Source: Azorinus chamasolen
Taxonomy: Eukaryota > Mollusca > Bivalvia > Cardiida > Solecurtidae
NCBI GenBank assembly: GCA_963576725.1
Contig: OY755239.1
Span: 56,959,953-57,023,952 of the forward strand
DNA: 64,000 bases
Reading direction: 5' to 3'
Positions 43,205 through 52,530 of the stretch are shown piece by piece (position 1 is the stretch's first letter; every line of letters begins with the position of its first letter). The position numbers and the translations under genes were made by a program. The notes under the pieces are model-generated. The model did not search any database. It was not told the DNA's origin and was given only the letters and a program-made list of their open reading frames with translations.

Positions 43205-46003
43205 CTAACGGTGGTACAGACGTCGTGCGTTGGCCTCCGTGGCCACCAAAATTGCCTCCACCGATTCTGGCCGGATTGCGGCGACTGCAGCCGCCACATC
43301 CCCAATGTATGCAGGGGTCATCGTCCTTAGACCGGCAGCCACTGGCATGTATGGAGCGTCTGTCTCCAATAGGAGCCTGTCCAAGGGAATCCTCCTCAAG
43401 GCTTCTTTCTGCTCCCTATTAAAACGTGCCGCTTTACCAGTGACTCCGAAATGACAATCCGGGAAGGCTGCTCTCCACTCCCGCAATTGCTGGATCCCAC
43501 TTCCGAAACAGTGGAAATGAATCCTCTGCTCCGGATCACAGTGTGCCTTCACAAACTGAAGGCAATCCGCCGACGCCTCTGCTGCCAGCCCATCTGTACG
43601 GTCCCCTCGAACATGAAGGACTAAGACCTTCTCCAAGGAACAGTACCCTAGCACTTGCCCAAGGACTCTCTTCTGGCCTTCTCTATCGCTGCTAGGGTCA
43701 CTGTAATCCAGTCCCACTTCCCCAAGGGCACATACACTGGACTGTCGTAGCAAAGACTCCAACACTGACGCCTTCTGTTCAGTGAACTCCCCGATCTTCT
43801 TTGGGTGTATTCCCACTGCAACCCTCCATTTGGGTGGGGCATGCAGTAAAACCTTGTCGTAGGTTTTGGGATCACAATACACAACAACTCCCCCAGATAG
43901 AATGGTTGTGTTGTTTGGCTCCACCTCTGTGACCTGTCGTGATAGCATGTCGATATCCAACGCAGATCTTCCCACTACTGCTGCCAACCGATCCGCGTGG
44001 AAATGGCTATCGAAAGCCAACGGCAAGGAGACATCCCTCAATTCTGGCCTCCTTTTCTCAGGTACACTCTTGGATGCTGCCATCCCCTCTGCCGCCAGGC
44101 CTCTCACCACCTGCGCAAAAGATGGCTTCTGTACGGGAGATGACTCTGTTTCACTCTCCAACAATCTAGCCTCTTCCTGAGCTGAAAGAGACGTCACCGG
44201 AGTACCATTTGATCCACTTTGATCTAGGATCCCTGGGGGTGGAGTAAGCGTCAACTTCAGCTCCCCAGTTACTCCCTCTGCTTGTATCATTGACGTCAAT
44301 ACCGTCTCCTTTCCCTCAGCAAGAAGTGTCACCCTCCTCTGTTGTTGCACACTTTCACCAATCTCTCCAACCTCTGCTGACCCTTCACAAGAGACCTCCA
44401 TTGCCTCTTCAACCCTGCTCTCCCTCGATTGACTCGCCAACTCCAGCCTGACATCCCCCTCGTCCATCTCATTTCTCCCCTTTGTCGTACTGACCGACTT
44501 CCCTTCCTTCTGGTGTAGTCGATCCAGCACCGTCGAACCACATTCCCTAAATACGGAAGACTTCACCTCATCCGACACCTTCCCCATTAGAAATGACAGC
44601 GGCCTCCAATGGATCAGCGCTGCCGGTGAGCTGACAGGAGCTATAGTGAATCTCCTGGGCAGCTTCCACTTAGCATACCGACAGAGTTTATACATTGCCC
44701 TGATGGTAGTTGGCGTGATGGTCGACTCTTCCATTGGCATTCCTTCTTGGACTACCTTCATTAGGCCACTCACTGAGCGTCTCCCAGTGATCGCCTGTGC
44801 CAGCATCTCCAACCCCCGCAATCTCTTCCGGTGGAACCTAGGGTCCGCAAGCATCTCAGGCGACTCCAGATCATGAAAAACTCCTGGCAGGTGAGTTCCC
44901 ATTACATGTCGCTTTAGACGCCTAGCCTTCGCGTTACAGTTGGGAAACGGACAATGAGTGCGCTTGTGCACCTTCTCTATCTTGGCTGCCTCAACAGGAG
45001 GTGGAGAAAAGTCCCTTCTCGGTCGCTTCCTGGGTGGAGCACCTGCAGTATGCTTACTTGATTTCCTCGACCCGTGACTCCCGGTTTGTGTAGCGATCGT
45101 ACGGGTCCGTTTCCTTCTGTCCTCCGACCTGCGTTCAGGTGAGACATTCCTTCGCCTCTCCTTTCCATCCCTTCCAACCTCCTCAGCCTTCTGGTAGAGA
45201 GAAACGTCTACTTGCCTCTCCCTAATAGACTCTGTCCTGGTTGCCTTTAGACTTGTCCCAGACCTGTCTCTCCGTTCCTCTGGGCTACCATACCTAGAGG
45301 CGACAGATGTACCTCTCCCACGAGTGCTTACTTGTATTGGAGAGACGCCCCTTCCTCTATTACTGATCTCCTGAGCCGGCCTCTGGCCCCTTCCAATACC
45401 GCTCCGCCTCATATCCACCAGCTGGTCTTTGGCCTCTCGCCGGTCTGTCACAGGTGGAGATGCGGGCTTCCTTGCTGAAGTATGCTCATGACCAGCATCA
45501 TAGTCTCCCCGCCTAGACCTTGATCTCTCCGGTGAGACTTGAACATGCCTCCGGTGGCAATCCACAGACACTGGCCTCTCCGGGGGAATCCTCTCACGCC
45601 TACCTCCAAAATCCTCCTGGCGGCGATCCTTACTCCGGTGCGATCTGTTCCTAGATCCCTCCGAAATTTCCCTCGTGCGGTGCCTCCCTCTCCCACCACG
45701 AGAGTCCTCTACAACTGGCACTCTAGCTGAACCCTCTTCCAGCTGGGGAAAATACCATTGCAGCTCCTGCCGAGACATCAGGAAAGTGCCATAATGATGA
45801 AGCTCCCTTATCCAGCCTCGGATTCCACGCGTCCGGGCCAACTCGTACTGGCCCCTCACCACTGCCAACAAGGTGGAGACGTCCAGGTGCCTCACCAAGT
45901 TGAGCTCATGAACCATGTCCTTTGCTGGCATGAGGTGACCTCGTCTCGTCTCCCTCCGAATGGTCTCCTCTTGCCTCGACTCTTTCCTCACCCATTCTGC
46001 CAT
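43205..46003 (-). CDS. ORF3: zinc-finger/basic region fused to a TatD-family metallonuclease
   Basis: 932 residues, third ORF of the Gypsy element. Residues 1-95 form a mixed alpha-helical-looking domain I do not recognise. Residues 100-330 are very rich in Arg, Ser, Asp and Glu and probably disordered, ending in a nuclear localisation signal PPRKRPRRDF. Residues 351-371 hold a C2H2-like finger (C351, C356, H366, H371). Residues 656-932 are a full TatD/amidohydrolase-fold domain: HxH (H667, H669) in FDSHFHAD, H733 in VGIHP, E762 in LGEVGLDY, H797 in LHVRG, H829/H831 in IHFHCFG and D882 in LLETDAPY. These are the metal ligands expected of TatD-type 3'-5' exonuclease/endonuclease enzymes. The protein has no signal peptide or transmembrane segment, so it is not an envelope. 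The ATG lies 22 nt after the pol stop, in the same frame, just behind a splice-acceptor-like tract. TAG stop at 43205. Confidence 0.9.
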   Translation of the reverse strand: MAEWVRKESRQEETIRRETRRGHLMPAKDMVHELNLVRHLDVSTLLAVVRGQYELARTRGIRGWIRELHHYGTFLMSRQELQWYFPQLEEGSARVPVVEDSRGGRGRHRTREISEGSRNRSHRSKDRRQEDFGGRRERIPPERPVSVDCHRRHVQVSPERSRSRRGDYDAGHEHTSARKPASPPVTDRREAKDQLVDMRRSGIGRGQRPAQEISNRGRGVSPIQVSTRGRGTSVASRYGSPEERRDRSGTSLKATRTESIRERQVDVSLYQKAEEVGRDGKERRRNVSPERRSEDRRKRTRTIATQTGSHGSRKSSKHTAGAPPRKRPRRDFSPPPVEAAKIEKVHKRTHCPFPNCNAKARRLKRHVMGTHLPGVFHDLESPEMLADPRFHRKRLRGLEMLAQAITGRRSVSGLMKVVQEGMPMEESTITPTTIRAMYKLCRYAKWKLPRRFTIAPVSSPAALIHWRPLSFLMGKVSDEVKSSVFRECGSTVLDRLHQKEGKSVSTTKGRNEMDEGDVRLELASQSRESRVEEAMEVSCEGSAEVGEIGESVQQQRRVTLLAEGKETVLTSMIQAEGVTGELKLTLTPPPGILDQSGSNGTPVTSLSAQEEARLLESETESSPVQKPSFAQVVRGLAAEGMAASKSVPEKRRPELRDVSLPLAFDSHFHADRLAAVVGRSALDIDMLSRQVTEVEPNNTTILSGGVVVYCDPKTYDKVLLHAPPKWRVAVGIHPKKIGEFTEQKASVLESLLRQSSVCALGEVGLDYSDPSSDREGQKRVLGQVLGYCSLEKVLVLHVRGDRTDGLAAEASADCLQFVKAHCDPEQRIHFHCFGSGIQQLREWRAAFPDCHFGVTGKAARFNREQKEALRRIPLDRLLLETDAPYMPVAAGLRTMTPAYIGDVAAAVAAIRPESVEAILVATEANARRLYHR

Positions 46004-46024
46004 TGCTCTAAAACAAAAATAATG
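46004..46024 (-). promoter_or_regulatory. Putative splice acceptor before ORF3
   Basis: On the minus strand the spacer between pol and ORF3 reads CATTATTTTTGTTTTAG/AGCA followed by ATG. This is a textbook polypyrimidine tract plus AG. It would place ORF3 on a spliced RNA, as env is in retroviruses. Inferred from sequence only. Confidence 0.55.
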
Positions 46025-48343
46025 CTACGGTAAGGCGAGAGATTTAACCGGACGACCCACCTCACAACTGGGACACACATACTGAGATAGCTTTCGAGCC
46101 TTTCTCACCGTCATTCCCACACACTCACAATGCAACCAATCCAAACACAAATCACACTGTAACATGGCTCGCCCATCATCCTTCCCCTTACACACACAAT
46201 ATGATACCTCCGTGCCTGAAGCTATCTGACCTTCCCTTTTCAACGCCTCCGGGTCCGTCTTTAACCGTTTAATCCAAGCTGGGAGGACCTGATCTTGGCA
46301 TCTTTTCAGCCTATCATGATTTATGGTAAACAACTGATTACCCATCTTTACCTTAAACAATGAAGGGGATAATGTTTTTACGATAATCCCAGGGCCTTTC
46401 CAGGGCAACCAAAGCTTCTTGCTCTTCCCCTTTGGCACAGCTTTATCAAGAATATACACAGCGTCCCCCTCCCTATAAGGCTTTACTAAAACTCGAAGAT
46501 CGTAATCTCTCTTCATTCTTTCCTGACTCGCTCCTAATTGCTCCCGCGCCGTGGAATGTGCGAAAAGCAACGAATCTCTCAACTCTCCCACATACCCATC
46601 TACAGCCCGAGCGGTATCTGTAGGAGCTCTGAACATAAGGTCAGCAGGCAAATTAACCTCTCTACCCAGCATCAACCTATTAGGGGTGTATCCAGTGTTT
46701 CTATTCACAGAAGCTCTCATTGCCCCAGCAATTTGAGCCAGGTGTTTATCCCAAGAGGAATTTTTATTAACAAAACACCTGACCGCATTCATCAAGGTTC
46801 TGTTGAAACGCTCCACTTGACCATTTGCGGATGGACGGTAAGCTGTCGTTCGCGTTTTATGTATCTGCATCAGATCACAAACAGCTGCGAATAGCTGGCT
46901 TTCAAAGTTTCTCCCCTGATCCGTATGGATTTTAAACGGGTACCCAAACCGAGAGAAAAATTCGGTAATTGCCGCATGAGCAGTGACTTCAGCTGTCTGC
47001 GATGGAAGCGGAATGCACTCCACCCATTTTGTGAACTGATCAACCATAACCAAGACATATTCATTACCTGCCACGGTTTTTGGCAATGGACCCAGGAAGT
47101 CTAGGTGAACCCTTTCCATAGGGGCTCCTGCTTGATAGCACTTCATAGGATACCTTGGGTGACGGTTAGGCTTCTTGCTCCTGTTGCAAACATCACAGCC
47201 GTTTACAAAGAGCTTTATGTCCTTTGACATACCATACCAGTAGAACTGCCTCTTCATTCTAGCTGCTGTCCTTTCTGTTCCTTGGTGACCAGCTGACGGA
47301 AGATTATGATTTGCCCTCATGACCTCTTCACGAAGACTTTTTGGAACCACAATCTTTTTTGATTGCTCTGGTTTTTGGCGGTACAAGATCTTGTCATCAC
47401 GCAAAAACTCCTCTTTATGAATCCAAGCGTTCTTCGCAGCTGGGCTCGCCAAAAATAACCTCCCCTCTGACGGTTCCGAACCATCATTAAGCCACTCATT
47501 CACAAACCGCAAATCAGTGTCATCCTCTTGCTTCTCTTTAAGGTTGCCGTGTGTAATATCCTGCAAAAGAATTTCACAGACTTTACTGATCTCTTTCTCC
47601 TGCAGTCCCGCATTACTTACTGCAAGGCTACTCACTTGATCAGCCAACACGGGGGTCCAAACAACATTCAGCCTGTTGTGCCCCAAACCCGTGTCCGACC
47701 TACTTACTGGTAACTGTGACAATGGTACAGCATAGTCCACATCTGTAACAAAACCAGACCAATTCCCATGAGCCTTCTTACAATAAGGGCACCCTCCACA
47801 AGGCAATTCGCTTAATGCCATTCCTTGTCGATAACCTGAACAGACAGTGGTTCCCAACGGAATCCGAGACAAAGCATCCGCATTCAAGTGTTTCTTCCCT
47901 TGCCTATGCTGTACCACCATATTGTATTGACTCAATTCCTCGAGCCACCTTGCCAATTGTCCTTGTGGTTCTCTGAAATTCACCAACCAAAGTAAACTGT
48001 GATGCTCTGTTCTAACCACAAATTCTCTCCCCAATAAGTAATGTCGATACTGACGGGTGAATCGAACAACTGCCAACAACTCCTTGCGAGTCGTACAATA
48101 TCTCCTTTGTTCACTGGATAAAGCCAGACTACCATATGCAACAACCTTCTCCTCCCCATTCTGGATTTGTATGAGCTCAGCCCCTATTGCAAAGTCTGAC
48201 GCGTCTGTATCCAATACAAAAGGATCCACACTATTTGGCAAAGCTAACAGGGGAGCCGTAGTTAATAGAGCTTTAATCTGCTGAAATGCTTGCTCCTGTT
48301 CTGCGTCCCATTTAAATTTATTTTTCCCCGTCAAAGCATACAA
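46025..48343 (-). CDS. pol: pol, second part: RNase H, integrase, PHD finger
   Basis: From the first ATG after the internal stop the frame gives 772 residues; the open frame extends upstream to the stop at 48410 and encodes the missing RT connection (FLGLVNYHR-type motif). Residues about 40-160 are RNase H (D45, E88, D156). The integrase has an HHCC zinc finger (H346, H353, C383, C386) and a catalytic core D415, D475, E511 (DD35E spacing). Residues 716-760 make a C4HC3 PHD finger (C716, C718, C730, C733, H738, C741, C757, C760) after the integrase C-terminal domain, where other Gypsy elements may carry a chromodomain. A PHD finger reads histone tails, so it may steer integration. TAG stop at 46025. 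Confidence 0.93.
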   Translation of the reverse strand: MYALTGKNKFKWDAEQEQAFQQIKALLTTAPLLALPNSVDPFVLDTDASDFAIGAELIQIQNGEEKVVAYGSLALSSEQRRYCTTRKELLAVVRFTRQYRHYLLGREFVVRTEHHSLLWLVNFREPQGQLARWLEELSQYNMVVQHRQGKKHLNADALSRIPLGTTVCSGYRQGMALSELPCGGCPYCKKAHGNWSGFVTDVDYAVPLSQLPVSRSDTGLGHNRLNVVWTPVLADQVSSLAVSNAGLQEKEISKVCEILLQDITHGNLKEKQEDDTDLRFVNEWLNDGSEPSEGRLFLASPAAKNAWIHKEEFLRDDKILYRQKPEQSKKIVVPKSLREEVMRANHNLPSAGHQGTERTAARMKRQFYWYGMSKDIKLFVNGCDVCNRSKKPNRHPRYPMKCYQAGAPMERVHLDFLGPLPKTVAGNEYVLVMVDQFTKWVECIPLPSQTAEVTAHAAITEFFSRFGYPFKIHTDQGRNFESQLFAAVCDLMQIHKTRTTAYRPSANGQVERFNRTLMNAVRCFVNKNSSWDKHLAQIAGAMRASVNRNTGYTPNRLMLGREVNLPADLMFRAPTDTARAVDGYVGELRDSLLFAHSTAREQLGASQERMKRDYDLRVLVKPYREGDAVYILDKAVPKGKSKKLWLPWKGPGIIVKTLSPSLFKVKMGNQLFTINHDRLKRCQDQVLPAWIKRLKTDPEALKREGQIASGTEVSYCVCKGKDDGRAMLQCDLCLDWLHCECVGMTVRKARKLSQYVCPSCEVGRPVKSLALP

Positions 48344-48409
48344 GGGAACTGATACCTTAGCTAGATTTTTTAGGAAAATCCTATGGTAATTAACCAGGCC
48401 AAGAAATTG

Positions 48410-50119
48410 TTAAACTTCCTTACTATTCTTAAGAGTAGGCCAATTTAACACAGCCTCAATGTGTTCCTGCCCTAACCTAATACCCGTTTGACTAACCATT
48501 CGCCCCAAAAACTCCACTTCTCGTTGGAAAAACTCACATTTCTTCGGTTTAAGCCGAAGCCCATATTCACGGAACCGTGTGAAGACTTTCCGAAGGTTTT
48601 TAAGATGTTCCTCGAAACTCCTTCCCAGAACAAGTATATCATCCAGAAAGGCCAACAGGATATCCCAGTTCAAACCTCGTAAAACCAGATTCATTACCCG
48701 ACAATATGTAGCTGGCGCATTGCAAAGCCCAAAAGGCATCCTCACAAACTCGAAAAGCCCATACTTGGTAATAAATGCCGTCTTCTTAATGTGTTCCTTC
48801 TTTATTCGCACCTGCCAATATGCGGAATTGGCATCTACTTTCGAAAAGAAAACATTCCCTGCCAAAGTATCTAAACAGTCTTCCACTAATGGTAAAGGAA
48901 AAGAATCCTTTTCAGTTGCTTTATTAACTTCACGGTAGTCAACACACCAACGAACAGAACCATCTCGTTTCCTGATCAACACTGGCGCTGACGCCCATTC
49001 CGACTGTGAAGGCTGTATTACTCCAGCTTTTAACATTTTGTCCAAATGAGCTTTCTCTTCATTCGCGAATCCCAACGGGGTGCGTCTCATCCTTTGTCTA
49101 ACCGGTTTTTCTGAACCGGTGTCTATAGCATGTTCAATTTCTGAAAAATCACCTAGATCATACTCACTGTTTGCAAACACATCCTGAAACTCGCAAACTA
49201 ACTTCTGAAATAACCTTCCTTCTTCCTGACCTAGCTGCAACATAGACTTGCCAACCATGTCCTTCAAGTGTTCCGGTATTTCCGCTACCTTTTGATTAGC
49301 TAGGGAGACATTAGCCACCCTAACTGGGTCTTCTGCTGACAGTACTGTAGCAGGGAGAGCCCGTCCTACTGACTGATCCTTTTTCAACACTATATTGTGG
49401 TCAGTTAGATTCACTACACACACCAACGGACCATCCCCTTTCCTATGGAGCGATCGCGGCACTACGGCCTCACTTTCATACAACGGCTCTAACATAAAAT
49501 CCTCGGCTTGCTCCTGAACTTTACAGAGTACCCTTTTTACTGTGTTTGGTGGAATAACTGTACGTGAACTAACAGACACACGGCAAGCTGAAAATGAAGA
49601 CCCATCACTTCCAATTTCCATAGGAATTTTCTCCTCACCCACACAGAGCACACCCTCGGTGAGATTAATATTTATCCCATGACGCTTAAGAAAGTCGAGC
49701 CCCAATAGCATTTCATCTTCTATCGGTGCTACATAAACTTCTTCCTCATACTTATTCAACCCGAGGCTCATAGCCAAAGGTCCAACGACCGATCCGCTCA
49801 TTTTCATCTCCCTACCAGCTGCCTGCAGGACAACCTTCCTAGAAGGGGGACGGTTCCATCCTAGCTGCTTAAAAAACCTATCGGATATAATGGTGACCTG
49901 AGCTGCCGTATCTACCACTGCCTGAACCTGATGCCCCTCAATACTGATAGGTACCTTAAGCATCGACCCAGACTTAATTTGGTTGATCACCAGCTCAACT
50001 TCCTCATTACTGTCCTCCGAAATCCGTTGAATTTCATCTTTACCAGGGCCTCCTTGATCATGTGAGACATTAAGGGCCTCCGATGATCCTACATCCTCCA
50101 TACCGAAAAGCCGGAACAT
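48410..50119 (-). CDS. pol: pol, first part: aspartic protease and reverse transcriptase (ends at in-frame TAA)
   Basis: 569 residues from the first ATG; the frame is open back to the gag stop at 50198, so readthrough would add 26 residues. Retropepsin active site VDTAAQVTIISD (D70-T71-A72) with the later LLGLDFL flap/Ile-Gly-like motif. RT: LIRKRDGSVRWCVDYREVN, DANSAYWQV, MPFGLCNAPATYCRVM and the catalytic FLDD box (D493-D494; usually YLDD or YIDD, here Phe first). The TAA at 48410-48412 stops translation just past the RT thumb, and the same frame continues into the RNase H. With intact neighbours and identical LTRs this looks like a single recent nonsense change (or sequencing/assembly error) that disables this copy. 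Confidence 0.93.
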   Translation of the reverse strand: MFRLFGMEDVGSSEALNVSHDQGGPGKDEIQRISEDSNEEVELVINQIKSGSMLKVPISIEGHQVQAVVDTAAQVTIISDRFFKQLGWNRPPSRKVVLQAAGREMKMSGSVVGPLAMSLGLNKYEEEVYVAPIEDEMLLGLDFLKRHGININLTEGVLCVGEEKIPMEIGSDGSSFSACRVSVSSRTVIPPNTVKRVLCKVQEQAEDFMLEPLYESEAVVPRSLHRKGDGPLVCVVNLTDHNIVLKKDQSVGRALPATVLSAEDPVRVANVSLANQKVAEIPEHLKDMVGKSMLQLGQEEGRLFQKLVCEFQDVFANSEYDLGDFSEIEHAIDTGSEKPVRQRMRRTPLGFANEEKAHLDKMLKAGVIQPSQSEWASAPVLIRKRDGSVRWCVDYREVNKATEKDSFPLPLVEDCLDTLAGNVFFSKVDANSAYWQVRIKKEHIKKTAFITKYGLFEFVRMPFGLCNAPATYCRVMNLVLRGLNWDILLAFLDDILVLGRSFEEHLKNLRKVFTRFREYGLRLKPKKCEFFQREVEFLGRMVSQTGIRLGQEHIEAVLNWPTLKNSKEV

Positions 50120-50197
50120 ACCTTCATACTCCTCATACAGACCACTAGCCTCCTGGGTCGAAAGTTGGCCTAATTCTCCGACCCCGTGGAGTTTAAA

Positions 50198-51850
50198 TCA
50201 TCTTCCTCCCCGACTAGCGACACCTTTTTCTCCCCTTTCCTGGGGGCAATCTCTCGCCATATGTCCAGTCTCTCCGCAGTTGTAACACGTCATAGCCCCT
50301 CTAGCTTGTGACCTTGAGCGGGAACGGTTACTCTGAACAAGAAGTTTCAAAGACTCTATACCCTCTATAATGGAACCAACCTTGCCTTTCAACTCCTTAA
50401 CATCTGATTCCAAGTGCCTTAATTTTTCCCCATCCACACTATCAGATTTAAACTGCACCTTCTTTGGTTCCGACGTCTCGGAAGTTCCAGAATTTCTCCG
50501 CTGATGTTCATATCTCACTTCCGCCTTACAGACATTTGCCTCAGCGAAAGGGTCCAGCCCGTAACTCTCAGGTTCTATTCCAATCTGTCGAATGTCTCTC
50601 CTACCTTTCCCAAACATAACCTTATCTGCATGTTGGTGCCAACGGACCTTATCAATAGCCTCATCCATTGTCCTCGGTCGAGACGTCAGCGCATAATGTC
50701 CTGCCTCTCTGTCCGAAAGACCCTGACAGAATTGTAATATGGCCTGGGTATAGATATGAGAATCATCGAGATCTGGGTATGCATGCATCGCCAGTCGTAT
50801 GATCCTATCTGCCCATTCGACTACTGACTCCTTCGGGCTCTGAGAAGCATACATAAACAACATCTGTGTTGTTTCTGGGAGATCTTTTATATCAAACCTC
50901 TTCTCAAGCCTATGCATCATATCAGTGAAGGTGACGGTTGGCTCTCTCTTCACTATACTGGAGAAGAACTCACTGGCTGATCCCATCAAACACCAACACA
51001 AACGATCTTTCTTTTCCTTGTCAGACCAATTCTGTCCCTCAGCGAATGAAAGGAATTTGACCTTGAAACCTTGCCAATTGTCCTTCCCATCAAAAACAAT
51101 AGACCTTGGCATATTTCCCGACCCATGCTTTCTCTCACCATCCTCCCTCTGTTGTCCCATAGCAGCCGGCCGGTTTGTCTGTGGGTTAAGAGGATAAACA
51201 GGGTCTCTCACCTGAGCCCTAAAAGTTGATCTCGGTGGCATATTCCAACGGTCATCCCATCTACGATCAAAAACATTGTCTTGACCCTGCTGATATTGCC
51301 GTCTTGCAGCATAGAGCTGATCCAGGTACTTATCCCTGTCCTCCATTTTCCGATCTGGGTATGCCATAAACGGTTTGACATCACGTAGTGTTCGACCATA
51401 TGCATCATAGGCACCCCAGCCTCCTTCATGGTAATTGCCGTCATACCCTCTTGGCTGAGATGGAGCATATGGACTCGCCATTGACATTTGCCCCAATGGC
51501 TCATCCGTGCCTCCTCTGGCGTAAAAACTATAACTATCCCTTGGGTCTATTCCTGTAGGATATGCAGATTTCACACCTGCTGCGCCAGGAGTCATACTCG
51601 GTGCACGACTAAACCCACTGGCACTATAGTCATCCGGATAGCGACTATAGTCAAAACTATTGGACAGTTGACTCGCATGTCTAATATCTGAGTTTTCAAA
51701 CAGGTCAGGCGTAAGAATGCCAAACTTATCCCTCAACTCCAATATTCTCACTGCTGTCTTCCGTCCAATCCCTGGCACACTCATTAACTCTGACAATGTG
51801 CCAAAGTTAATTTTCACTTTCACCCCAGCGTGAGGTGGGTCTAAACTCAT
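50198..51850 (-). CDS. gag: gag with N-terminal helix-hairpin-helix and CCHC zinc knuckle
   Basis: 550 residues. Residues 11-51 form a helix-hairpin-helix unit with the PGIG hairpin (26-29), a non-specific DNA-binding fold known from ComEA-like and DNA repair proteins and unusual in Gag. Residues 60-240 are Tyr/Pro/Gly/Arg-rich and probably disordered. Residues about 250-410 are the retrotransposon Gag core (DGKDNWQGFKVKF ... FCQGLSDREAGHYAL). A short predicted coiled coil (about 465-505) precedes an Arg/Ser patch and the CCHC knuckle C522, C525, H530, C535. The stop is TGA, directly followed in the same frame by open sequence into pol, suggesting stop-codon readthrough. The ATG at 51850 is the first in the frame. 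Confidence 0.92.
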   Translation of the reverse strand: MSLDPPHAGVKVKINFGTLSELMSVPGIGRKTAVRILELRDKFGILTPDLFENSDIRHASQLSNSFDYSRYPDDYSASGFSRAPSMTPGAAGVKSAYPTGIDPRDSYSFYARGGTDEPLGQMSMASPYAPSQPRGYDGNYHEGGWGAYDAYGRTLRDVKPFMAYPDRKMEDRDKYLDQLYAARRQYQQGQDNVFDRRWDDRWNMPPRSTFRAQVRDPVYPLNPQTNRPAAMGQQREDGERKHGSGNMPRSIVFDGKDNWQGFKVKFLSFAEGQNWSDKEKKDRLCWCLMGSASEFFSSIVKREPTVTFTDMMHRLEKRFDIKDLPETTQMLFMYASQSPKESVVEWADRIIRLAMHAYPDLDDSHIYTQAILQFCQGLSDREAGHYALTSRPRTMDEAIDKVRWHQHADKVMFGKGRRDIRQIGIEPESYGLDPFAEANVCKAEVRYEHQRRNSGTSETSEPKKVQFKSDSVDGEKLRHLESDVKELKGKVGSIIEGIESLKLLVQSNRSRSRSQARGAMTCYNCGETGHMARDCPQERGEKGVASRGGR

Positions 51851-52530
51851 GTTGACTAAAATCTAATTTGCATATTTAATCAAATACAAAATTTACAAGA
51901 AACAATGAAATATGATCATCAAAAACAAAAAGAGAATTCAAATAGATTTACCTCTACTGAGACTATTCAACATGAGCGAGTGAAATTAACGAGACTTAAG
52001 AGCCATTAAAATCAGCGGTTTTTCAATTTTCTCTAGATGTCATGGTTAATTAAACCCAAGAAAATTAATCAAGGAGTCAATTGAAGAATTTTCGAATACC
52101 TCTACTAGAACAGCGAAGTATGGTCAATTAAACTGAAAAAGAATTCAATTACCTCTATTGCATCAGACTGTTAGTAATAAAGTTTCCTCAACTCGTATCA
52201 ACATTCCATAGAAAACAAGTACATTCAAAATGGCGGTGTTTTATGCGCATACATTCGGCGCAGGGCGGAAGTCCCTAAAATACCCGCCAAAACAATTTAC
52301 TTGATACGTATCTATTGTTAATTAAACGTTACCAAACAAATGTACCGTTTGCCAGACTGTACATTATTTTACTAAAATAACGCTAATACAAACACTAATG
52401 CAGTGATCACAAGTATAAAAAGGTTTCTTGCTGTCACACTAGACTAAACTGTTCGTCCTTCGGAGAGGTTTTCTCCTTCTCGAGCGGTCGCCTATGTTCA
52501 GCGGAATTTCCCAATTAAACTGCGTAACCA
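51851..52530 (-). other. Untranslated leader of the Gypsy element
   Basis: About 680 bp between the primer-binding site and gag, without a long frame. It holds three similar TAGAGGTA sites on the minus strand (GT at 51951/51950, 52099/52098 and 52152/52151) that look like splice donors. It is probably where packaging signals lie, but none can be recognised. Confidence 0.6.

Noticed and set aside
43230..44180. Plus-strand frames of 70-104 codons opposite ORF3
   Set aside because: Shadows of the GC-rich coding strand; no recognisable domain or start context.
43205..46003. ORF3 as an envelope gene
   Set aside because: No signal peptide, no transmembrane segment, no cleavage site; instead a basic zinc-finger region and a nuclease domain.
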